This document shows positions 1 through 6,641 of a stretch of DNA of 8,178 bases, piece after piece; the first letter of the stretch is position 1; each line of letters begins with the position of its first letter. Source of the DNA: Pyrodictium delaneyi (GTDB lineage Archaea > Thermoproteota > Thermoprotei_A > Sulfolobales > Pyrodictiaceae). A program made the translations under genes and the position numbers. The notes under the pieces were generated by a model. It ran no database searches and had not been told where the DNA came from. It saw nothing but the letters and a program-made list of their open reading frames with translations. The stretch is taken from assembly GCA_015661645.1 (NCBI GenBank), contig DQVR01000079.1, positions 1 through 8,178 on the forward strand, read 5' to 3'.

Positions 1-204
1 CCAGTCTCATCGTTTATCTCGCATAACCGACACTACGCCGCCACCCCAAACACGCCAGCTCGCTACTACAACTATTCATGCTATATGCCTTATCATCTCG
101 TATAGGATACTTAGGTAATCTAAAGTAAACTAAGTAAAAAACCTAGCATAGCAAGTAGACGAACCTCTAAAACTACTCCAGAGACAACTTTAGTCCCCGG
201 CAGC
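1..204. other. AT-rich stretch without a recognisable gene
   Basis: No reading frame of convincing length or composition was found on either strand. The part from about 105 to 175 is rich in A and T, with short repeated TAAA/TAAG-like words, and could have held the promoter of the decayed gene that begins near 208. No convincing BRE/TATA pair could be fixed. It could equally be the eroded edge of something lying left of the window. Confidence 0.4.
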
Positions 205-207
205 TTG

Positions 208-1295
208 ATGGCAGAAAGCACGCCCCTAAGCAGAGCCGCATTAAGCTACACAGCGTCATCGCCTTGTCACTTCTAGCCATGGCTACAGTAAGTTTACGCG
301 CTAGAAGGCTGGCCCCTCTACAAGACGCTAGAGGCAGATACCACCGTTAAGACGTACCAGTGAAGTACCTCAAGAAGCTCTTTAGCGGCCAAGGAATCAC
401 GGTAAACATAGACACCCCCAATGGCAGAGTACAAGCATCACTGAGCCTCTACGGCTGGCTCCCTAACGGGAGCATAGTTGAGCTAGGGGCAAGAAATAAT
501 AGTATTCGCTGTAACTGCTGGGATAATATCCAATAGAATCCAGTAGAAAGCGAGTATGTGGTTTATGCCGGCTATGAAACAGCCGGCTTCACAGTAAAGC
601 TGGGTAACAAGAAGGACGAAGAAAAATTATGGCTTCCGGGTCCGAGGATTTTGACAAAGATGCAGACTTCGAGGGAGACGCTATTGCAGCACTTGGCATA
701 CGCGGCAATATAGCTTTTGCAAGGTACGTACTGATATTCTATGCTGGAAGCATTAGAGTACCCACAATAGAGGCTGACATAACGCTAATGAAGCCTAATA
801 TATCCGATGGCGAAATAAAGTCATGGTCTCAGATAACAACACTGCACAATTGTGCTGCAGAGGTGTAAAGGCCTTATAAAGCGATAGAGAGTTACTGGAA
901 CCCTAGGTACTACTTTACAGTGCGTGACAATCTAGGCGTAGACGTGTATGATATACGTAGAGGCATAGAGACGAGCCCTATGCTATCTGTTCGGGAGCAG
1001 TATTGCCACTGCTATTTGACTATCCAGAACTAGCTCCGATAGCAGGTCTACCAAGCGCACCAGTAGGCGTTACCGGAGAAACTGAGGAATTCTACTACCT
1101 GGATGCAACCATTGATATCAAGAACCATATGAGGGATGCGCGTTTATTAATGGCTATTATTACTACTCACCTGTAAAATTCAACCATGATGGCGATAGCT
1201 ACTATATCGGTACACTGTATATCGATGCAGAGGTATCGTGCAGGAGTTATATAGAGCCTTTCATCGGCGATGAGTACCACCGAGAGAAGAGCTAA
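208..1295 (+). pseudogene. decayed gene for a secreted or surface protein, family not recognised
   Basis: Protein-like sequence runs in one direction over about 1.1 kb, but only by changing frame repeatedly. The ATG at 208 is followed within 30 bases by a shift into a frame encoding a signal-peptide-like stretch (HSVIALSLLAMATVSL, about 255-300). Plausible sense then continues in another frame to a TGA at 361, and in a third frame with KYLKKLFSGQGITVNIDTPN. That frame passes a TAG at 534. The frame changes again somewhere between 600 and 720 (IRVPTIEADITLMKP, stop TAA at 866), near 985 (LPLLFDYPELAP) and near 1140 (GYYYYSPVKFNHDGDSYYIG), ending at the TAA at 1293-1295. At least five shifts and two in-frame stops make sequencing error alone unlikely. 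The Tyr- and beta-rich composition and the N-terminal hydrophobic segment suggest an exported protein of roughly 350 residues. Base composition is more AT-rich than the neighbours, which fits relaxed selection or foreign origin. Exact shift points are guesses. Confidence 0.7.
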
Positions 1296-1371
1296 CGTAA
1301 GCTTCTGGCTCTCTGCCCCTTACATTCCACCCATAACCCTCTTCGTCCGATAGAGGCCAGCATGAGAATGT

Positions 1372-1650
1372 CTAGATCCCCAGCAGGCTGGCTGCCCGGA
1401 TATAGACCAGCGCTCTTATGGGGTGGGCGACTCCGGAACAAAGGTCGAGCACGAGCCCCGGATACCTCGAGAGCCGCGATGCCCAGAGGAGGTTCTCGTC
1501 CTCGTTCTCTCCGAGAACCACGGGCGTGCCCCCGGTACCAAGGGCAGGCTCTATTAGGCCTCGAGGCACCTTCCTACGCAGAACAGTGCCGTCGGCTAGG
1601 ATGGACTCCATCCCGCCCAGCGGCTTCAGCCCTCCACCTCCGCAGAGCAC
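1372..1650 (-). CDS. small unrecognised ORF, possibly 5'-truncated
   Basis: I do not recognise this protein. With a GTG start at 1650 it has 92 residues; an internal ATG at 1611 would give 79. Codon choice (GAG, AGG, CTC, ATA) matches the true genes nearby, and the sequence reads naturally, with a Gly-rich turn (GGGG at residues 4-7), a block containing ADGTVLRRKVPRGL, an acidic run GENEDEN and a hydrophobic C-terminal half containing LVLDLC and ALVYIRAA. The same frame stays open and coding-like for at least 50 bases upstream of the GTG, with residues such as TTQPLINAAELPASRVYSAA, but I see no ATG, GTG or TTG there. This suggests either a gene that lost its 5' end or a start I cannot identify. 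It lies about 150 bases downstream of the CDF-like gene on the same strand. The overlapping plus-strand frames show no better case. It could be non-functional. Confidence 0.45.
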   Translation of the reverse strand: MLCGGGGLKPLGGMESILADGTVLRRKVPRGLIEPALGTGGTPVVLGENEDENLLWASRLSRYPGLVLDLCSGVAHPIRALVYIRAASLLGI

Positions 1651-1799
1651 AGCCGCGCTGTAGACCCGGCTTGCTGGGAGCTCGGCAGCGTTTATCAGAG
1701 GCTGTGTGGTACTATGGCTCCTGGAGGCCGCGCCGGTGACGCCGGGCCAGCTTTGCCCGGAGGCGGGGTGAGCCGGCGGGTCCCACCCCGAGGCCTCAG

Positions 1800-2762
1800 C
1801 TACCGTTTCTCGCTGCTTCTCCGGCTCTGCCGGCTGCTACGGCGTTCTCGTAGCCCTACGTGTATGACGACGTCGCAGCCGTGGCGGTGTAGCTCCTGCT
1901 GCAGCTCATCGGCTAGTATGTCGGCTACGTCTGGGGGCATGCCCTCCTCGGGCACGACTATGAGGTCTCCGCTACAGTGCTTCTCGTCTACCATGCGGAG
2001 CCTGACGCGGATGGGGTGTAGGCCGCGGAGCAGTGCCTCGCGCTCAACCAGCTTGTAGAAGTGCTGTGGAGCAGCAGTGTCGGCGAATATCCTCATCAGC
2101 TTGTGGTGTGTCTCCACGGCCTCGTGGAACAGGTAGGCGAGGATGATCATGCCGCCGGCTAGGTCGTAGAGGTAACCTAGGCTAGCGCCGAGCCAGCTAC
2201 TCGCTACCGTGACGCCGCTCTCTATCAGCTCGCTCGTCGTGAAGCCTGCGTAGACCCGGAGCACGGGGTCGATGCCCCGGGCCACGTATACCGCGGCTGC
2301 GTAGAACGCGCCGCCGGCCAGGGCTGCGGCTGTGCTGCACTTCTCCACCGTATAGCCGCTGAGGCTGTAGGCCAGCGCCGCCGCCGATACACCGGCCACG
2401 AACATGTACGCGGAGAGGCTGGCGAGCGCGCCGCCGTAGCGTAGCCTCTGGTGCCCGTAGGGATGGTCCTCGTCTGGCGGGGCTCGGGAGACGTGGAGGT
2501 ACCAGAGCACAGCCGCGAGCGCAGCTATGTTCGCGGCGCATGTGAACGCGTCCACTAGCAGCGCACGGCTACCGTAGACGAGCGAGCCGTAGATCTTCAC
2601 AGCTGCGCCTGCGAGGCTGAGGAGGGCTACCACAAGGAGGCCCCGGTCCAGCACAGCCCAGCGGCACCTTAGAGAAGAGGCGCCAGCGGCTCCCCTTGAT
2701 AAGGGGTGAGCCCGGGGGGCCCCGTAGAGTAGCGCTGCTAGCGTGGCGGGCAGCTTCCGCAT
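1800..2762 (-). CDS. cation diffusion facilitator (CDF)-like membrane transporter with altered metal-site residues
   Basis: This 320-residue protein has the CDF layout. There are six predicted membrane segments (about 41-60, 66-90, 109-133, 144-160, 179-197 and 201-216) and a cytoplasmic C-terminal domain (about 220-305) that ends in the usual alternating pattern, including DVVIHVGL. The loop after TM2 has the family hallmark HPYGH (100-104). CDF proteins normally export Zn, Fe, Mn, Co or Cd in exchange for protons, using HxxxD or DxxxD pairs in TM2 and TM5. Here the TM2 motif reads DAFTCAAN (71-78), with Thr74 and Asn78 where His and Asp are expected. The TM5 motif is SELIE (177-181), with Ser and Glu in place of His and Asp. 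Function as a classical Zn exporter is therefore doubtful. The N-terminus (first 35 residues) is long and Arg/Ala-rich; a GTG at residue 37 is an alternative start. It follows the surface-protein gene by 77 bases on the same strand. Confidence 0.82.
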   Translation of the reverse strand: MRKLPATLAALLYGAPRAHPLSRGAAGASSLRCRWAVLDRGLLVVALLSLAGAAVKIYGSLVYGSRALLVDAFTCAANIAALAAVLWYLHVSRAPPDEDHPYGHQRLRYGGALASLSAYMFVAGVSAAALAYSLSGYTVEKCSTAAALAGGAFYAAAVYVARGIDPVLRVYAGFTTSELIESGVTVASSWLGASLGYLYDLAGGMIILAYLFHEAVETHHKLMRIFADTAAPQHFYKLVEREALLRGLHPIRVRLRMVDEKHCSGDLIVVPEEGMPPDVADILADELQQELHRHGCDVVIHVGLRERRSSRQSRRSSEKR

Positions 2763-2775
2763 CCTAGAACCTTCT

Positions 2776-2848
2776 AAGAGAAAACAAGGGGCTATGCCAA
2801 AGACGCGCCACAGACGCTAGAGGCTGGGGCTCCTGGGGGCTAGCGTCT
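2776..2848 (-). terminator. inverted repeat over the stop codon plus pyrimidine tract
   Basis: AGACGCTAG (2812-2820) and CTAGCGTCT (2840-2848) are perfect 9-base inverted copies separated by 19 bases. The minus-strand stop codon of the surface-protein gene (2840-2842) lies inside one arm. Further downstream on the minus strand, opposite 2776-2789, is a pyrimidine-rich run containing TTGTTTTCTCTT. A hairpin followed by a U-rich tract could end or process the transcript, although archaeal termination depends mainly on U-tracts. The same tract lies just before the CDF-like start and could instead belong to that gene's leader. Confidence 0.4.
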
Positions 2849-4456
2849 TAGGAGTATCATCACCGCTGCCGCTGCTCCTATTACAACTACTATACCTGCA
2901 GCAATGAGCGTGGTGCTAGCTCCTGTGCTCTTCTCCTCGGTAGTAGTGGTTTGCCTCTCGCTAGTTGTAGCTGGGGCTGGCTTAGCCGTGGTGACTGTGG
3001 CTTCGCTGGTCATAGTCTGCTGCCCGGTCTGCATGGTCGTCTGCGCTGCTGTAGTCTCTGTCGACGCCTCTGCCTGCTGCCCCTGTGCGCCAGAGCCAGC
3101 TATCCTGACGCCCACTGTGGCTAGCTGCTGGAGCGGCACACGCTGAGTGGTAAGCTCGATGCTCTCACCTACGGGCTCTAGCACGGCCTCGCGGGGGACA
3201 GCCTTCTCGATACCGGGCGCTATGAAGGCTAGCTGCTGGAGCATTGGGAGCATCTGGCTGTAGGTCGTGGATAGCGTTGCAAGTGCTTTCTCGGCGTCGC
3301 GGGCCGGGTCGCCGCTTGGCTCTGGCACGCGCACCCGGTGCCCCTGGTAGTCCACCTTAACCTCTATGCGGTCGTTCAGCACCACTATCTCCGCGTTGGC
3401 CCTAGCTTCGCTGGGCGCCGCCTTGACTAGGGGTATCGAGGCCTGCATCATCCCCATGCCCGGCATCCCTACCATAGGCATAGGGGCTGCCGCTCCGCCA
3501 CCTATCTGGCTGAGCTGCATCGCTAGAGCCATAGAGAGCCTCTGCAGGGCCGGCATAGTCTTTGCAACGAGTATCTGGGCCTTGTCGAGGTCGCCGCTGC
3601 TCTTGCTACTGTAGCTTAGGTCCCACGTGAGTCTCTTACCCTCCGCCTCGACGGTCATGCTAACCCTGAACTCTCCCTGTAGACCCAGCTCGGCTGACAT
3701 GAGCCTCTTTACCGCCTTTGCGTCGCTATCGCTGAGGCCCATTGTCTTTGCTACTGCTATCGCCTTGTCGACGTCTATCGAGGCGCGTATGTGTAGCTTT
3801 ACGCGGTCACCCTGCTGCATTATGGCTCCAAGCTCTTCTACACGTATATAGTCTACCCCCTGGCTAGCTAGCTGCCTATTTATCTCATCGGCAGTAGGCA
3901 CTTCCTGGCCATCGCCCTCCACGGTCTTGGAGGGGGCCACTACGTCGGCTACAACCACTATCTTGGAGCCCTCTATAGTTGCCTCCAGCCTCTCTATGTC
4001 AAATCTCAGCTCACTATCGTCGCCTGGGAGGACTATGTACCCCTGTATGACAAAAGAGCCGCTACCGCTGTTGTACTGGTAGCCCCCGCTAACCTCTATC
4101 GCCAGTACGCCAGGCTTGTCAACGGGCTCTGGCAGTATTATGCTCCCCGAGCCCTTGACGATAGTAGTCTCCTCTGACTCAGTGTAGCGTCCCTCGTAGC
4201 TTAGGGCCAGCTTGCCAGAGGAGCCCGTGCCCTCCGGTACGTATATAGTTATGTCTAGGTTGTAGACAGGCTGTATCGCAGCGTCATCGTAGACTAGCAG
4301 CTTGAATATTGAGTTGTGTACCTCGACACGGACCGGCTCCATACCGCCAGGCTGTTGGGCAGCTGCTAGGCTATCCAACGCGGCAGCCAGGAAAAGCGTG
4401 AAGACTACTAGGCGTGCAAGACCTCTATACGAGAATCTGCGAGTAAGTATGGCCAT
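2840..4456 (-). CDS. secreted, C-terminally membrane-anchored surface protein with Thr-rich stalk
   Basis: The 538-residue product begins with a typical signal peptide: basic MAILTRRFSYRGLAR, a hydrophobic core about 16-28, and an Ala-rich cleavage region near 31-35. A beta-strand-rich ectodomain follows (about 40-180), then a mixed helical/strand domain (about 185-300). Next come a Met/Pro/Gly-rich patch (325-337, PMPMVGMPGMGMM), a second mixed segment (about 345-455), and a low-complexity Thr/Ser/Gln/Glu stalk (about 455-515) that is probably glycosylated. The protein ends in a single hydrophobic helix (about 514-536) and two Arg residues. This is the usual plan for crenarchaeal cell-surface proteins held in the membrane with the bulk outside. 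No enzymatic motif or named domain was recognised. The ATG at 4456 is supported by AGAGGTG on the minus strand opposite 4468-4474, 11 bases upstream. The CDF-like gene follows on the same strand and may be cotranscribed. The Met patch resembles metal-binding Met motifs, but this is only suggestive. Confidence 0.85.
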   Translation of the reverse strand: MAILTRRFSYRGLARLVVFTLFLAAALDSLAAAQQPGGMEPVRVEVHNSIFKLLVYDDAAIQPVYNLDITIYVPEGTGSSGKLALSYEGRYTESEETTIVKGSGSIILPEPVDKPGVLAIEVSGGYQYNSGSGSFVIQGYIVLPGDDSELRFDIERLEATIEGSKIVVVADVVAPSKTVEGDGQEVPTADEINRQLASQGVDYIRVEELGAIMQQGDRVKLHIRASIDVDKAIAVAKTMGLSDSDAKAVKRLMSAELGLQGEFRVSMTVEAEGKRLTWDLSYSSKSSGDLDKAQILVAKTMPALQRLSMALAMQLSQIGGGAAAPMPMVGMPGMGMMQASIPLVKAAPSEARANAEIVVLNDRIEVKVDYQGHRVRVPEPSGDPARDAEKALATLSTTYSQMLPMLQQLAFIAPGIEKAVPREAVLEPVGESIELTTQRVPLQQLATVGVRIAGSGAQGQQAEASTETTAAQTTMQTGQQTMTSEATVTTAKPAPATTSERQTTTTEEKSTGASTTLIAAGIVVVIGAAAAVMILLRR

Positions 4457-4505
4457 ATTTATTTGTACACCTCTATTCTACCACCGTGTATGTAGACGAG
4501 ATGTA

Positions 4506-4517
4506 GGCAATATAGTG
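4506..4517 (-). promoter_or_regulatory. possible TATA box for the surface-protein gene
   Basis: The minus strand reads AACACTATATTG here, about 50-60 bases upstream of the ATG at 4456. A TATA box at this distance would start transcription near 4484-4488 and leave a leader of roughly 30 bases that includes the AGAGGTG ribosome-binding site. No purine-rich BRE is obvious next to it, so the call is weak. Confidence 0.25.
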
Positions 4518-4788
4518 TTTGCGCAAGAAACCCTCAGAGAAGCACAAAGCATTGAGTAAGAGAGGAGCCCTACAAGGGGGCTAGAGGGCCTAAGAGGTTT
4601 TATCCCTTAGAATACCGTATAGGAGTTATCACGGGTTCTCTCACCTGCAGCCCAAGCTAGCCCCAGGGGCAACCAATCCCCCGGGGGCCTGGGTTCCGCC
4701 CAGCGCTCTATGTGGGAAGCCCCAGGTGCAGGGTCCATGACGCGGCTGTGTGTGTCGTGTTGGCTCTAGCCCTCTTGCAGGAGCGGTT

Positions 4789-4794
4789 GGAGGT
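4789..4794 (+). promoter_or_regulatory. ribosome-binding site fixing the nitrilase-like start
   Basis: GGAGGT lies 9 bases before the GTG at 4804. The frame can be extended upstream to a GTG at 4750, but that version adds 18 residues with no family counterpart and no comparable ribosome-binding site. Nitrilase-fold proteins typically begin a few residues before the first beta strand, as with MPITVALIHM here. The 4804 start is therefore preferred. Confidence 0.8.
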
Positions 4795-4803
4795 CGGTGG
4801 TCT

Positions 4804-5691
4804 GTGCCTATAACCGTGGCGCTGATACACATGAGGCTAAAGCCTCTCGCTAAGAAGTCTAACCTCGAGAAGGCTAGGAAGCTTGTCAAGGAGGCTGCGC
4901 TTAAGGGTGCTAGACTGGTTGTGCTGCCAGCCTTCGTTAACATAGGGCCGTTCTTCCTCCACTATCCGCGGACCCGTAACCGGGCTATAACACGGAACCA
5001 GGCTGAGCGTATACCCGGGAACACCTTCGAGTACCTCTCCATGGTCGCGCTCGAGAACGGTGTCTACATAGTAGCCGGGCCCCTCATAGAGCGCGCAGGC
5101 CCCAAGATATTCCTCACCACAATGGTGATATCGCCTAATGGCAGTCTCCTGGCGAAGTACAGGAAGATAGCTAGCAACGGGCTCGACGAGGAGCTAGGCA
5201 TAAGCCCGGGCCGTAGCACCGTGGTCATAGATGACATAGGGAGGAGTATAGGCATCCTAGCAGAGGACGACATATTCTACCCAGAGGTGGCGCGTAGCCT
5301 CCTCCTCGAGGGCGCCACCGCGTTCATAGCTACCCTCCGGCCCGGCGAGAACGAGAACCGGGTAAAGCTCAGCCTACTCGCCCGCAGCGTGGAGAACAAC
5401 GTCCCCATACTAGCCGTGGGAGCAGTATTCGAGACCGTAGACAAGCTCGTAGAGATGCCCACAATGGTCGTAGACCCGCAGAATGGGATAGTAGAGGAGA
5501 TAAACGAGCCCAAGGACACCTACCTCCTAGTAGAGGTCATGGAGAAGCCGAGCAACATACGTGACATAGTAGAGACGAGCCTACGTGCGAAGACACTCGC
5601 CTCTATATACTGTAAGGCCGCCAAGGACAGCCTCGTAGAGAACCTGGCCGGCCGCTACAAGGTGGTCCCTGGTAGAGTTGAGGAGGGCTAG
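4804..5691 (+). CDS. nitrilase-superfamily (CN hydrolase fold) protein lacking catalytic Glu and Cys; probable pseudoenzyme
   Basis: The 295-residue length and the order of motifs match the carbon-nitrogen hydrolase family, which hydrolyses nitriles, amides or carbamoyl compounds with a Glu-Lys-Cys triad. First strand: ITVALIHM (3-10). The block that normally reads LPE reads LVVLPA (38-43), so the catalytic Glu is Ala43. The Lys block is kept: LLAKYRKIA (115-123), with Lys121. The second acidic site after it (DEE, 128-130) is also present. The nucleophile block, normally like GILICYDxxFPE, reads GILAEDDIFYPE (150-161), so Cys is replaced by Glu154. The following helix and strand (VARSLLLEGATAFIATL) are well conserved. 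A fold kept with two triad residues lost points to a binding, structural or regulatory role, or to unrelated chemistry. The GTG start is supported by GGAGGT 9 bases upstream. A LivF-type ATPase gene follows on the same strand after 169 bases. Confidence 0.88.
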   Translation: MPITVALIHMRLKPLAKKSNLEKARKLVKEAALKGARLVVLPAFVNIGPFFLHYPRTRNRAITRNQAERIPGNTFEYLSMVALENGVYIVAGPLIERAGPKIFLTTMVISPNGSLLAKYRKIASNGLDEELGISPGRSTVVIDDIGRSIGILAEDDIFYPEVARSLLLEGATAFIATLRPGENENRVKLSLLARSVENNVPILAVGAVFETVDKLVEMPTMVVDPQNGIVEEINEPKDTYLLVEVMEKPSNIRDIVETSLRAKTLASIYCKAAKDSLVENLAGRYKVVPGRVEEG

Positions 5692-5860
5692 GACCCGCCA
5701 GCCGTGCTGCAGACGCAAGCCCCCCGGGGAGCCCCTCGGGCGCAGCCGCTGCCCTGCTGGGGAGAGCCTCGATACCCCCCGGGCGCGGGGTTTAGGCCCA
5801 CAGTTGCCCGCTGGAGATATAGTAGGGCTGTAGTCAGGCCCAGGGTTCAGGGGCTCTGCA
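5692..5860 (+). other. GC-rich spacer before livF
   Basis: The spacer is dominated by C/G runs, including CCCCCCGGGG near 5719-5728 and CCCCCCGGGC near 5775-5784. It has no plausible reading frame of its own. These runs can pair with each other, but no single stable hairpin with a U-tract stands out. The last 50 bases are less GC-rich and may carry the livF promoter. Confidence 0.35.
5816..5822 (+). promoter_or_regulatory. possible TATA box for livF
   Basis: GATATAG is the only AT-rich hexamer-like word in this GC-rich spacer and lies about 40 bases before the GTG at 5861. That distance would give a leader of roughly 15 bases. It is short and lacks a clear BRE, so cotranscription from the nitrilase-like gene is a real alternative. 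Confidence 0.25.
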
Positions 5861-6640
5861 GTGCCCGAGGCTAAAGGCCTGCCACTACGAGTGGAGGACG
5901 TCTACGCTGGCTATGGGAAGCTAGAGATACTCCACGGTGTGAGCGTAGAGGCTAACCCAGGCGAGCTAGTGGTTATCATCGGGCCCAACGGTAGCGGCAA
6001 GAGTACGCTCCTCAAGACGATTTTCGGGTTCACCAAGATATACCGTGGCCGCGTAATCATCGGCGACAAGGACGTCACCAAGGTGCCCCCTAACCAGAAG
6101 CCCTACCTAGGCCTCGCCTACGTCTTCCAGACCGACAACGTGTTCCCGACGCTCACCGTCCGCGAGAACCTAGAGCTCTCTAAGATAGTCTACCTAGCGC
6201 GCGCCCGCCGCGGCGAGCTAGGCGAAGAGGCCGCCAGGAACCCGGAGAAGGCCTTCCGCGAGAAGCTCGAAGAAGTACTCGACATGTTCCCCAGGCTCCG
6301 CGAGAGGCTAAGCCAGCGCGCGGCAACCCTCAGCGGCGGCGAGCGCCAGATGCTAGCAATAGCCCGGGCTCTGATAACAGAGCCCCGCGTAATGCTCCTC
6401 GACGAGCCTACCGCCGCCCTCAGCCCCAAGGCGGCCAGCGAGGTGTTCGACACGATAGTCCGGATAGCGCGTAGCGGCATAACAGTACTTCTAGTAGAGC
6501 AGAACGCGAAGAAAGCCCTGGAGATAGGGGACCGCGGCTACATACTCGTCCAGGGTAAAGTGGCCTACCACGGCTCCACTCGGGAGATACTCGGTCACCC
6601 AGAGCTAGGCAAGCTATACCTAGGCCTAGCCAAGAGCTAA
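5861..6640 (+). CDS. livF: branched-chain amino acid-type ABC transporter ATP-binding protein (LivF)
   Basis: One of the two ATPases that power the Liv/HAAT importers, acting on the cytoplasmic face of the membrane permeases (LivH/LivM). The 259 residues contain Walker A GPNGSGKST (41-49), Q-loop Gln90 in YVFQTDNVFPTLTVREN, signature LSGGERQ (157-163), Walker B VMLLDEP (177-183), and VEQNAKKALEIGDRGYIL (212-229). The VEQN form, where most ABC ATPases have a His, is characteristic of LivF and separates it from LivG. Compared with typical LivF of about 235 residues, there is an extra charged helical stretch between the Q-loop and the signature (about 112-137, rich in Arg and Glu). The start is GTG with only a weak AGGGG upstream; the next in-frame candidates would cut into the conserved domain. 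The gene points toward livG, so it is not in one operon with livG and livM. Confidence 0.92.
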   Translation: MPEAKGLPLRVEDVYAGYGKLEILHGVSVEANPGELVVIIGPNGSGKSTLLKTIFGFTKIYRGRVIIGDKDVTKVPPNQKPYLGLAYVFQTDNVFPTLTVRENLELSKIVYLARARRGELGEEAARNPEKAFREKLEEVLDMFPRLRERLSQRAATLSGGERQMLAIARALITEPRVMLLDEPTAALSPKAASEVFDTIVRIARSGITVLLVEQNAKKALEIGDRGYILVQGKVAYHGSTREILGHPELGKLYLGLAKS

Positions 6641-6641
6641 G

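Larger units (their letters stand above)
4457..4803. other. divergent intergenic region with GC-rich foldable stretch
   Basis: This spacer separates the minus-strand surface-protein gene from the plus-strand nitrilase-like gene, so it should hold both promoters. The left half is AT-richer. The right half (4655-4735) contains CCCCAGG at 4661-4667 and again at 4720-4726, the palindrome CCCCCGGGGG at 4678-4687, and a short hairpin CTGGG/CCCAG (4689-4693 with 4699-4703, loop TTCCG). CCTGGG at 4688-4693 can also pair with the CCCAGG part of either repeat, so alternative folds are possible. No tRNA-like or other known RNA pattern was recognised, and no convincing gene lies here. Confidence 0.5.

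Noticed and set aside
567..587. Inverted repeat GCCGGCT/AGCCGGC with a 7-base loop
   Set aside because: It lies within the decayed gene, where it encodes two similar tripeptides (AGY and AGF), so coding coincidence is the simpler explanation; no terminator or attachment-site context.
629..868. A 79-codon plus-strand ORF as an independent gene
   Set aside because: Its sense connects to flanking segments in other frames, so it is better explained as one piece of the decayed secreted-protein gene.
1362..1739. Plus-strand open frame of 125 codons
   Set aside because: It is rich in Arg, Pro and Ala with no domain-like pattern, overlaps the more natural minus-strand frame, and is the kind of antisense frame that GC-rich coding DNA produces.
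2197..2541. Minus-strand open frame of 114 codons inside the CDF-like gene
   Set aside because: Same strand but another frame; Arg-rich low-information translation, while the CDF frame shows clear membrane segments and the HPYGH motif.
4750..4803. Longer start for the nitrilase-like protein at GTG 4750
   Set aside because: It adds 18 residues not expected before the first strand of the fold, and GGAGGT at 4789-4794 is correctly spaced for the GTG at 4804.
4641..4943. Minus-strand open frame of 100 codons over the divergent spacer and the nitrilase-like start
   Set aside because: It is antisense to a well-supported gene and has a Pro/Gly/Arg-rich translation without family features.
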